NCBI GenBank assembly: GCA_918807975.1
Contig: OU964918.1
Coordinates: 40,594,477-40,658,476, forward strand
Length of the DNA: 64,000 bases
Source of the DNA: Aplidium turbinatum
Taxonomy: Eukaryota > Chordata > Ascidiacea > Aplousobranchia > Polyclinidae
Direction: 5' to 3'
The notes beneath the pieces are model-generated. The model had not been told where the DNA came from. It ran no database searches and saw nothing but the letters and a program-made list of their open reading frames with translations. A program made the translations under genes and the position numbers. Below are positions 24,178-33,306 of this stretch, piece after piece; positions within the stretch are counted from its first letter, which is position 1, and the number at the start of each line of letters is the position of its first letter.

Positions 24178-27100
24178 ATGGCTCGTAAAAAGCCCAAGCA
24201 AACCCCAAGACGGGGTAAGCCAAATGGTTATGCTAGTGGCTCAACAGAGCAGCATGAGGCCGCCTCTAATATTAGTGGTCAACATGACAGTAGCGAAGAG
24301 CTGCCAGGTCTCGTTGTGTTAGAACAAGAGCTGGTTGAAATCGAGCTTGGCATAACTTCCATCGACATGGAGCTATGCTCAAGTGATGATTTCCTGAGTT
24401 CTTCTGAAGTTTTGGAGGTAAAGAAAAGATGCCTTGAACTTCAAAGGAAGCTCTCCCTTAAACGTTTAGATTTACTCAAATGCAAACCACAGCAATCAGG
24501 CTCAATAGAATCTAGGATGAACCGTATGGGGGAAAGCATTTATGGTTTGCTTGAAGCATGCTCTACCCTCATTCGAAGCTGTCGAGAGCAATCCAAGCAA
24601 GTGTCACATCAAACATCATCGGTAGTTATGGATGCAGGCAGTGACACAGGCAAAGCTGCTGAGTCTAGCAGTCACGTGACACCCCGTGAGAGTGGTGTAA
24701 AGATACCACCTGTAAAAGCAGAACAGGGTATCCTTCAGGGCAGCAGTAGTGCTAGTAATATTCTTAATCCTTACACATCTCCCTTTCGCACTGAAGCTAA
24801 TAATAGTAGTGAATTTCCCATCGTCGTGCCTCAACCCCAGCTCAGTGCAGGGTTTCAAAATGTTCATGGTCCTCGGTTATCGCTTGAGAAGTTTGACGGC
24901 AATGTGTTAAAGTTCTTTAACTTTAAAAGGCGTTTTGAGCGATACATTGAGTCAAATTATCTAAGTTTTGAAGATCGCATCGCCTTTTTGGAGGACAATT
25001 GTGTAGGCCAGGCCTTGGAAGTAATATCTGGCCTGAGTTGCTTGCAAAATAGTGAAAGAGCATATGGAATGGCATGGGATAGATTGAGAAAAAGGTTTGG
25101 CAACCCTGGAAAACTCATGGCCAAAGTGAAGGAAGATTTGCTGCAAGGACCCCCTATTTCAGAGTGGGATGCGCCAGGCCTCACAAAGCTCTGCGACAAG
25201 ATGTATAAGTGTGAAGTCAGTTTCGATGGCTGGGGTAAGTCTCACCTTTTAAACAGTGACGAGGTGCTTCAACGGCTGTTCCTGCGACTTCCTTATAAGT
25301 TAAAGGAGCAGTTTGTTCATGTTAATCACTTAGGATCGGACTGTGCCACGTTTGGTGATTTAAGAGTCTTGGTCGAGGATGCAGCCTCTCGAGCCGACAG
25401 CCAATATGGCCATCTTATGCAACCAGGCAAAGATGTTAAGAGAGCTCCACAACCATCGCTGGCTCGATCTAATCCGCAAGGTGGCTACAAGCGTGCTTCG
25501 GTTTGCACAACCCAAGAGCAGATTTCCCAATCTGCTAACCATAAGCAAGAGTCCTGTTGTTTGTGTGCAGAGTCGCATGCCCTATGGAAGTGTGAGATGT
25601 TTAAACAAAAGCCTGTTGCAGAAAGAAGAACCCTGGTGCAAAAGCATAGACTGTGTTTTTGTTGCTTGAGAGCAGGCCACAGAGTGGTTGATTGCAGATT
25701 TAAGAAATCTTGTGCAACGTGTGGATCGAGGCATAATTCACTTCTGCATGTAAACCGTGTGGAAGAGGAAAGCCCCTCTGCTCTGAAGAAGGGCATCTCA
25801 GCAACAACGTCCGCAACTGTGCCAGCAACATCTGGGACAACAATTTTTAAGGTTTTGCCAGTTAAGGTATGGGCTGGGGACCCCTCCAACTATACCTATA
25901 CTTATGCTTTTATCGATGAAGGTTCTAGCGTCAGTCTATGCTCCTCAAGCCTCGTATCTCGCTTAGGGGTTGCTGCGACAAAAAGCAATGTGGAGTTGCT
26001 GACCACCAATGCTGTCTCCTTTCATGACAAGAAAATTGATTTTTTGGCTGTGCAGGGAATGGAAGAGCAGGCTGTGTTTTCCGTTGCAGATGCTCTGGTG
26101 ATGGACCAGATTGTGGATGTCAGCCACAGTATTCCCACCGAAGCACTTAGTAGTGCATATAGTCATTTGGAGGACTTAAAGTTCCCTGAACTAAAAGATA
26201 GGAAGGTTGAGTTGTTATTGGGCAGCGATCTTCACCAGGCTTATCTTTTGCAGGAAGTTCGTACTGGCGCACCAGGAGAACCATGTGGACTGCACACTCT
26301 TCTGGGTTGGACCATTTATGGGAAAGATGGTGGCGATAGGCAACTCAACTCACCAGTAATGGTAAACTTTCTTAGCGTAAAGGAGTCTTGCGATAGAATG
26401 TTAAATGTATTGTTGCAGGATTTTAATGACATCGATGAGCCACAGGCCCCCTGTCCTTCAATTGAGGATAAACGTGCGCTGCAGATCATGCAGGACACGG
26501 TGAAGAAGGTGGATGGACACTATTCTGTAGGGCTGTTGTGGAAGGATGAAGACCCGGACTTGTGCAATAATCGCTCTATGGCACTCAAGCGCCTAGAGGG
26601 AATGAAGCGCCGATTTATTACTGACCCGGTGTTATTCAATAAGTATCGTGATAAAATGCAGGAATATGTTAAATGTGGCTATGCTGTGCCACTTGAAACT
26701 GGTGTGGTAGACACACCAGGGAAGACGTGCTATGTGCCCCATCACTGCACGACCAATGCGGCCAAGTTTAGAGTCGTTTTCGACTGCAGCGCGAAGTTTA
26801 AAGGCGTGTCATTAAATGACAAGCTGCTTCATGGCCCAGATCTCACCAATAACCTTGTAGGAACATTGTTTCGCTTCAGGCAACATCCGATCGCTGTTGT
26901 GGGCGATATTAAGGCCATGTTTTCCCAAGTACGTGTAGACGAAGGAGACAGGGATGCCTTTCGATTCTTATGGTATCCGGACGATGATCTCAAGCGGGAA
27001 CCTGTCGACTACCGTATGCAAACTCATGTGTTTGGAGCAAAGTCGTCGCCATGCTGTGCTGCCTTCGCACTTCGGATGACTGCCAAAGACAATGAAACAG

Positions 27101-29775
27101 GTGCCGATCAAAACACTGTTAACTCAGTTTTAAAAAATGTTTATGTTGACGATATTTGTCATTCATGTGAATCGCCGGACCAGGCTATCGAACTAATACA
27201 ACAACTGCGTGAACTATTACAAAGTGGCGGCTTCCATTTAACTAAATTCCTGTCTAACAGTGCAGAGGTCTTGAGTTCTGTGTTGCAGGAAGACTTGGCG
27301 TCGAAGGTCGATTTGCCTCAGTGCCAGCTTCCAACGCAGAAAACCCTTGGTGTTGTGTGGAATGCTGCGAGCGATTGCATGGAGGTGAGGGTGAGTATCC
27401 AACAAAAGCCTAACACCCGGAGAGGCGTTCTCTCCATGATTTCGCAAACATACGACCCACTAGGTCTAATACAACCCTTCATTTTACCTGCTAGGCAACT
27501 CCTGCAGCAGGCATGTGACGCTCAACTTGATTGGGATGAACCCCTTAATGGCCTTGGGCCAGTAAACATTAATTGGGAAGCTTGGTTAAAGGCCCTTCCA
27601 GAGCTTGAATGTGTTTCCATCGCTAGAAGCCTGACTCTTTTTGGTAAATGTGCTATCCGCTTTGAATTGCATGGTTTTTGTGATGCCAGTACCAGTGGCT
27701 ATGGGGTCGTGTTTTATGTTAAAGTGTTTTATGATGATTCTGTAGTAATTTGTAATTTTCTATTTGGCAAGGCTCGAGTGGCTCCATTAAAGCCTGTTAG
27801 CGTACCTCGCCTGGAGCTCACTGCTGCTGTGCTCGCTGCCAAAGTCTGCAATTTTATCCTGACGGAGTGTGATTTTAAATTCAATTGTGTTGTCTTATGG
27901 ACAGACTCAACTGTTGTGCTGCGTTACATTAATAATACTTCGACTCGTTTCCACACCTTTGTGGCTAATAGGCTGAGCACTATTCACATGCTTACCAGTG
28001 TCAATCAATGGCATTATGTACCGACTACCTTAAACCCCGCTGACCTCGCGTCTCGGGGAGTTTGGCCTGATAAAGTTAATACCGCTAAGCTTTGGTTTAA
28101 TGGTCCTAAGTTTTTGCATGATGTCACGAGCAATTGGCCAAACCAGCCCGACTTTGTTGGCGGAATTTCGTCAGACGATCCAGAGGTTAAAAACATTGAA
28201 CGTTGCTCAGCTCAGCAACACACGATTACGGACTCAGACTCTCTATGTCGGTTGTTTACCCGCTACTCGCATTTCCACGATCTGCAAAGAACGGTTGCAT
28301 GGTTGCTTCGCTTCAAATTGTACCTGAAAAGGAAATGCCGAGATGACTCCTTGACTGTTAAGACAGATTCGCTCAGTGTCGAGGAGATGGACGAAGCTGA
28401 ACTTGCCATTGTCACAGCCGCCCAGCATCAAGCATACCCGACGGTGTTCGCAGTTCTCCATAACCACCCAGGATTTGACGCCCCGGTGGAACTCGTGTCC
28501 GACCTGCAGTTGAAGAAGCATGTGGCTTTGAAGGAGCTACAGTCCCTAAACCCCTATGTTGTTAACGAAACGTTAAGAGTTGGTGGGCGATTGCAACAAT
28601 CTTCTCTGTCAAGCGGAAGAAGGCATCCGATCATTCTCCCATATCAGCACCCAATCACCGATCTAGTGATCATGAGGTATCACGAACGAGAAGGACACAT
28701 GGGATGCTCACAAGTCCTTACCGCCATTGCTTCCCGTTATTGGATTGTCAAAGGGCGATCAGCTGTCAAAAGGGTCTTGCATTCCTGTATGAACTGTCGT
28801 TTTTGGAAAGCTACCGCCGGAAAACAGCAGATGGGCAACTTACCTGCTCCACGCGTAAACAAATCCATTCCTTTTCAAGCTGCTGGCACTGACCTTCTTG
28901 GTCCATTGATGGTAAAGAGCGGCCGCAGCAGTGTTAAGCGATATGTTTGTATTTTTAATTGTTTGGCGACCCGTGCTGTGCACTTTGAGGTCGTGCAATC
29001 CCTGGAGGCAAGTGCATTCATTCAAGCCTACCGAAGATTCTGCAGCCGTAGAAACGTTTGTCCTACTGATCTGTACAGTGACAACGGAGGAAACTTTGTT
29101 GCTGCAGACCGCGAACTTCGGCAAGGACTCAAGAACCTCCATCAAAAGAAAGTCACCGATGCCTTACTTCGGCATGAAACGAACTGGCACTTCAACCCTC
29201 CGCGTGCTTCACATCAAGGCGGCTTCTACGAAATATTTTTTCGTTTATTAAGAAAATTGATGCGGTCGCTGGTAGGAAACGCTACGTTGGATGAGTTCGA
29301 CCTTCTAACGCTGGTAGCAGAGATTGAAAGAATTTTAAACGATCGTCCCATCACTTCGCTCCCATCGTCACCAGATGATCTGCAAGCCCTGACTCCAAGT
29401 ATGATACTCACCGGATCAGCTTGTGACACCCTACCGCCAGATGTTTTTATGAAGGCTGACGGTTATCGACGCTCTTGGAGAAAGACCCAATACCTCACAA
29501 ACAAGTTTTGGGAACAATGGCTGTTGCAATATCTCCCTCTGTTGCAGCCCCGACAAAAGTGGTTTGGCACATCTCCAAGCTTGAAACCAGGCGATTTGGT
29601 ACTGGTAGCGGACGAGGCAACTAAACGTGGGCACTGGCCCAAGGCTATTGTAAAGGAAGTTATGCCGGACACTAACAAACTTGTCAGACGCGTGCGAGTA
29701 AAGGTTGCTGACGGTACAGAGTTTGTTCGCGACATCAGAAAGATCTGCCTGCTAGAGGGCAGTATGGACTTTTGA
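24178..29775 (+). CDS. BEL/Pao gag-pol polyprotein
   Basis: About 1,865 codons from ATG 24,178. Parts in order: coiled-coil gag N-terminus; DUF1759-type gag core (LEKFDGNVLKFFNF); zinc-knuckle region (CFCCLRAGH); pepsin-like protease (FIDEGSSVSLC); reverse transcriptase (YVDDI block); RNase H (FCDASTSGYG); integrase zinc finger and core (GTDLLGPL, YSDNGGNF); and a C-terminal DUF5641-type domain (PGDLVLVAD). The domain order with integrase last identifies BEL/Pao. No separate envelope gene follows. The element looks whole. Confidence 0.95.
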   Translation: MARKKPKQTPRRGKPNGYASGSTEQHEAASNISGQHDSSEELPGLVVLEQELVEIELGITSIDMELCSSDDFLSSSEVLEVKKRCLELQRKLSLKRLDLLKCKPQQSGSIESRMNRMGESIYGLLEACSTLIRSCREQSKQVSHQTSSVVMDAGSDTGKAAESSSHVTPRESGVKIPPVKAEQGILQGSSSASNILNPYTSPFRTEANNSSEFPIVVPQPQLSAGFQNVHGPRLSLEKFDGNVLKFFNFKRRFERYIESNYLSFEDRIAFLEDNCVGQALEVISGLSCLQNSERAYGMAWDRLRKRFGNPGKLMAKVKEDLLQGPPISEWDAPGLTKLCDKMYKCEVSFDGWGKSHLLNSDEVLQRLFLRLPYKLKEQFVHVNHLGSDCATFGDLRVLVEDAASRADSQYGHLMQPGKDVKRAPQPSLARSNPQGGYKRASVCTTQEQISQSANHKQESCCLCAESHALWKCEMFKQKPVAERRTLVQKHRLCFCCLRAGHRVVDCRFKKSCATCGSRHNSLLHVNRVEEESPSALKKGISATTSATVPATSGTTIFKVLPVKVWAGDPSNYTYTYAFIDEGSSVSLCSSSLVSRLGVAATKSNVELLTTNAVSFHDKKIDFLAVQGMEEQAVFSVADALVMDQIVDVSHSIPTEALSSAYSHLEDLKFPELKDRKVELLLGSDLHQAYLLQEVRTGAPGEPCGLHTLLGWTIYGKDGGDRQLNSPVMVNFLSVKESCDRMLNVLLQDFNDIDEPQAPCPSIEDKRALQIMQDTVKKVDGHYSVGLLWKDEDPDLCNNRSMALKRLEGMKRRFITDPVLFNKYRDKMQEYVKCGYAVPLETGVVDTPGKTCYVPHHCTTNAAKFRVVFDCSAKFKGVSLNDKLLHGPDLTNNLVGTLFRFRQHPIAVVGDIKAMFSQVRVDEGDRDAFRFLWYPDDDLKREPVDYRMQTHVFGAKSSPCCAAFALRMTAKDNETGADQNTVNSVLKNVYVDDICHSCESPDQAIELIQQLRELLQSGGFHLTKFLSNSAEVLSSVLQEDLASKVDLPQCQLPTQKTLGVVWNAASDCMEVRVSIQQKPNTRRGVLSMISQTYDPLGLIQPFILPARQLLQQACDAQLDWDEPLNGLGPVNINWEAWLKALPELECVSIARSLTLFGKCAIRFELHGFCDASTSGYGVVFYVKVFYDDSVVICNFLFGKARVAPLKPVSVPRLELTAAVLAAKVCNFILTECDFKFNCVVLWTDSTVVLRYINNTSTRFHTFVANRLSTIHMLTSVNQWHYVPTTLNPADLASRGVWPDKVNTAKLWFNGPKFLHDVTSNWPNQPDFVGGISSDDPEVKNIERCSAQQHTITDSDSLCRLFTRYSHFHDLQRTVAWLLRFKLYLKRKCRDDSLTVKTDSLSVEEMDEAELAIVTAAQHQAYPTVFAVLHNHPGFDAPVELVSDLQLKKHVALKELQSLNPYVVNETLRVGGRLQQSSLSSGRRHPIILPYQHPITDLVIMRYHEREGHMGCSQVLTAIASRYWIVKGRSAVKRVLHSCMNCRFWKATAGKQQMGNLPAPRVNKSIPFQAAGTDLLGPLMVKSGRSSVKRYVCIFNCLATRAVHFEVVQSLEASAFIQAYRRFCSRRNVCPTDLYSDNGGNFVAADRELRQGLKNLHQKKVTDALLRHETNWHFNPPRASHQGGFYEIFFRLLRKLMRSLVGNATLDEFDLLTLVAEIERILNDRPITSLPSSPDDLQALTPSMILTGSACDTLPPDVFMKADGYRRSWRKTQYLTNKFWEQWLLQYLPLLQPRQKWFGTSPSLKPGDLVLVADEATKRGHWPKAIVKEVMPDTNKLVRRVRVKVADGTEFVRDIRKICLLEGSMDF

Positions 29776-30699
29776 AATGACAATTTTGTTTTCTAGGCTG
29801 GCTGGTTGGCACGATTGCACAACTGACATTGCTCATGCTGCTTAGGTTTCATATTTGAATTGTATTGCGTGTTTGTGTTTATTTTACTATTATTATTCTT
29901 GTGCTCCTCACTACCGCAGCTAGCGCGGTGTCGTCGATGCATTTGCATCCAGCAGTTTTGCCATAACTGTGTTACGGTCTTACGGACTCCCATTAATTGT
30001 GTTGTTTCTATTTGCATCCTGCAGTTATTTCACACTGTAGTAGTCTAGCTCTGTTTTTGGTCTGACTATTTCACACACCTGTCTCACTACTAAAGCTTTT
30101 GCTATGTGCGATATTACTATTATTTTATTTTTTGTGTTTAGTCAATTCATTGCTCAACTATCACGACTCGACTTAACAGTCGCGTGTTATTTCTGGTACT
30201 TTTGCTCTGACCTTAATGTCACTTGCGTTAGTCATAGCATTGCGCAGTATTAGGTTGTATGTGTGCTTTTGTTTATGCCATATCCCCACTTCTGCCACTG
30301 GTACCATGTATGCTATCATTTGTTTTTCGTGTATCCGTTTATGCTGACTTCCAGTTGTCGGTAGACTTATGTTTTTGTGCTTAATTTTAGCAATCGCTAA
30401 GCATGTTGGTCAAAAGGGTTTTTTAACTCCTCTTGGGCGTGTCTTCGATGTCCTTCTGTAGGCTACTGTTATGCATGTTCTATTAAGTTTGTGTGTAATG
30501 CAAGCCAGCCTTTGTGTTGCAATTGTGATCCTTGCTAACCGCGAATATTTTTGATTCTGGTCGATATTTGCATAATTCATGTCAATTGTCGTTTATGTGG
30601 CCACCTTGTGGCAATTAATTGGTTTGTGTTTTGCTTCGTTGTAATCGTTTTACAGTGGTAAAACCCTCATTTGTTAAACTCTGGTTTTGGGGGTGGGTA
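29776..30699 (+). other. 3' untranslated region of the BEL/Pao element
   Basis: About 920 bp between the polyprotein stop and the 3' LTR, AT-rich, with no further coding part recognised. Confidence 0.7.
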
Positions 30700-31012
30700 T
30701 GTTAGAAACGATTCCCCGCCCATTTAATATTATTGTTGTATCTCTGCTCCATTCTATTTTCATGCTTGAGCGACCCGGCCATGCATTAACAATTTTTGCT
30801 AGTTGATCTTTCTTTTTACGTTTTGGCATGGACTGGAGTGGTCATTGTTTTATAAATCTGGAGAACTGGAGATTTGGAGTGACTAGGGAATATGTAAGAA
30901 TTCGGTAAGCAACTGTTTGTTTCGTTTTATTATTGTCGTTTTCAATACACCATTTCTTCTAATAAGTAAGGCCTGCACTTTATCCAGTCTAGGCAAAAAA
31001 ACGTTTTAGACA
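30700..31012 (+). repeat. 3' LTR of the BEL/Pao element
   Basis: 313 bp, preceded by the G-rich tract GGTTTTGGGGGTGGGTA; followed directly by ATTAT. Confidence 0.95.
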
Positions 31013-31134
31013 ATTATTGTGGAAAAAGCAATAGAGAATTAATACACAAAATATTATTCAATATGTCCTCCATCTGCGTCAATAACTAGTTGAAGACGTT
31101 TAGGAAAAGCCTTGCATGTGTCACGAATTACTTT

Positions 31135-31852
31135 CTAAGGGACTTTGGCCCACTCCTTCTGCAGTTTCACCTTCAGAGCTTCCAAACTTTGATGGTGAGT
31201 GGCCGAGACCTTGCTCTCAAGGTATGACCAGATCCCAAAATCAAGGGGATTCAGATCGGGAGAAGATGGGGGCCATTCCTCTTTGAGAATGAAGTGCGGG
31301 ACATTCTCGGAAAGCCACTCCTGAGTATTTTTAGCCCCATGTGATGGTGTAGAGTCCTGCTGAAAAGACCAGGGACGTTTTTTGAAGTGCTTGTGGGCCC
31401 AGGGCAACAATGCGCTAACGAGGATGTCATCTCGATAGTTTTGCTGGTTCAATTTCACCCCCTGGTCAACGAAAAAGAGGGGTCTTTTACCGGACTCTGT
31501 CACGGCTGCCCAGACCATCACTGAGGTGGCACATTGTTTCCTTGTTACCACTCGAGATGCTTCATCTCATCCCTCGACCAAACCCGATCGTTTTGGGTGT
31601 TAAAGTGATGTTCAACATCAAATTTCTTCTCATCACTGAAAACGAGATTTGGTAGCATGCCATCCTGAATGCAGGAAAGACGAATCTGGGATCTTTGGAG
31701 TTGTTTATCAACAACTTGAGCAGAAAGTTGTTGTTTCTTGACATGCTTGAATGGAGACATCTTCAGGTCCTTTCGGAGTAAAGTTGACATGGTCCCATAC
31801 GACACTCTCGACTCTTTAGCCAGAACCTCGATGGATGAAATAGATTGTAACG
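31135..31852 (-). pseudogene. IS630/Tc1/mariner transposase, DD37D-like, broken
   Basis: The minus strand reads VLAKESRVSYGTMSTLLRKD (second helix-turn-helix), VFSDEKKFDVEHHF (first Asp), then in a shifted frame CATSVMVWAAVTESGKRPLF, WSFQQDSTPSHGAKN (second Asp) and SPDLNPLDFGIWSYLE (third Asp). Between the QQD Asp and the LD Asp I count 37 residues, which points to the DD37D (maT-like) group. A frame change near 31,550 and the missing N-terminus make it inactive. Confidence 0.85.
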
Positions 31853-31939
31853 CTAAATATTGATGACCCTGTATATAGAAATCCCTGTGATAGAAATTTA
31901 CTGGGTTGTTTAATAAACAATACATTGTTATTGTACATT

Positions 31940-32845
31940 TTTAATTGTTTTGGCAGCCATCTTGGATTGCCATATTGAATTTATAGGCTATCAGATAATT
32001 TAACAATTCTGAGAATGGTCTCATTGACTTCACAAGGTATAAAAACCTAGATATAGACACCAAAACTACACGTTTTGGTCATATGATAACCTAGTTATGG
32101 TCAATTTACTGTTATTTTAATGGTTTGGCGGCCATCTTGGTTTGCCATATTGAATTTATAGGCTATCAGATAATTCAACAATTCTGAGAATGGTCTCATT
32201 GACTTCACAAGGTATAAAAACCTAGATATAGACACCAAAACTACACGTTTTGGTCATATGATAATCTAGTTATGGTCAATTTACTGTTATTTTAATGGTT
32301 TGGCGGCCATCTTGGTTTGCCATATTGAATTTATAGGCTATCAGATAATTCAACAATTCTGAGAATAGTCTCATTGACTTCACAGGGTATAAAAACCTAG
32401 ATATAGACACCAAAACTACATGTTTTGGTCATATGATGACCTAGTTATGGTCAATTTACTATGTTATTTTAATGGTTTAGCGGCCATCTTGGATTGCCAT
32501 ATTGAATTTATAGGCTATCCGATAATTTAACAATTCTGAGAATGGTCTCATTGACTTCATAGGGTATAAAAACCTAGATATAGACACCAAAACTACACGT
32601 TTGGTCATATGATAACCTAGTTTTGGTCAATTTACTGTTATTTTAATGGTTTGGCGGCCATCTTGGTTTGCCATATTGAATTTATAGGCTATCAGATAAT
32701 TCAAAAATTCTGAGAATAGTCTCATTGACTTCACAGGGTATAAAAACCTAGATATAGACACCAAAACTACATGTTTTGGTCATATGATGACTGAGTTATG
32801 GTCAATTTACTGTTTTGTTCAATGGTTTGGCGGCCATCTTGGAAG
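31940..32845. repeat. ~175-bp satellite array, five units
   Basis: GGCRGCCATCTTGG starts at 31,952, 32,127, 32,302, 32,479 (variant), 32,653 and 32,829, giving periods of 174-177 bp. Each unit contains TATAGGCTATCAGATAATT and TATAAAAACCTAGATATAGA. Units are very similar, so the array expanded recently. It lies between the mariner right end and the right TIR of the CTTAGGGG element. Confidence 0.95.
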
Positions 32846-32934
32846 CTATCTTGAAAATAACCACTTTCCGGAAGTTGGATTCCTTAACATTTTGAATATG
32901 TTAGTACTGACACTCAATACTAATCAAATCAGTT

Positions 32935-33306
32935 GAAAAACCATTGGTAACTTATTGTAACCAAAAAAGTAACACCAACAACAAACAAGCGACTACAATA
33001 AGAAAAAAACAAGCAAAAAATTAATACATGACGTCATTAATAACATAATTTTGTGTGATTTTTATCTCGTGCATTTTGTAGTGGCAGTCAGTCCAAATGT
33101 AAAAAAATAACGTATCTAATTGCATAAAAATGCCGTGAAAAGAGCTCAAAATTGACTTGGGGGGAACCCCCGATTTGGGGGTGATCACGTGACCCAAAAA
33201 GTTGCGGCACCCACTAAAATTGAAGTTAGATTCATCAACTACAAAAAAATGCAAAAAAACAACGTGTAACACGTTTAGCCTAAAGATGCTCATTTTTGCC
33301 CCTAAG
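32935..33306 (-). repeat. Right terminal inverted repeat (CTTAGGGG element)
   Basis: Inverted counterpart of 21,007-21,375; similarity is highest in the outer 170 bp and weaker inward. It provides a spurious extension to the start of the reading frame that begins at 33,202. Confidence 0.85.

Larger units (their letters stand above)
23149..31012 (+). mobile_element. BEL/Pao LTR retrotransposon, full length, looks whole and young
   Basis: 7,864 bp with 313-bp LTRs starting TGTTAG and ending TAGACA, flanked by the 5-bp duplication ATTAT (23,144-23,148 and 31,013-31,017). A single long gag-pol frame fills the interior and a purine-rich tract precedes the 3' LTR. I see no difference between the two LTRs, so insertion is very recent. 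It sits inside the mariner copy. Confidence 0.95.
23063..31871 (-). mobile_element. mariner-type transposon, internally deleted and split by a BEL/Pao element
   Basis: The TIR CAGGGTCATCAGTATTTATC at 23,063 is matched by the complement of 31,847-31,871 (CAGGGTCATCAATATTTAGC). TA flanks both ends (23,061-23,062 and 31,872-31,873). Net length without the LTR element is about 940 bp, less than a typical 1.3 kb, because the region coding for the N-terminal DNA-binding part is lost. Confidence 0.85.
21007..33306. mobile_element. Unclassified TIR DNA transposon inserted in the gene above (GGCC duplication)
   Basis: Terminal sequence CTTAGGGG at 21,007 and its complement CCCCTAAG ending at 33,306 are flanked by GGCC at 21,003-21,006 and 33,307-33,310. 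Inverted arms are about 370 bp. Without the mariner and BEL/Pao insertions it is about 3.5 kb. Removing the element and one GGCC leaves codons TCA GGC CTG CAC in the frame used on both sides, which fixes the boundaries independently. The interior has two Cys-rich coding fragments and a satellite array. TIR sequence plus 4-bp duplication do not match a superfamily I can name. Confidence 0.8.

Noticed and set aside
25485-25889. Minus-strand 134-codon frame within the BEL/Pao polyprotein
   Set aside because: Shadow of the coding strand; no recognisable motif.
31940-32845. CRISPR or rDNA spacer array
   Set aside because: Contiguous 175-bp units without unique spacers and no rRNA nearby.
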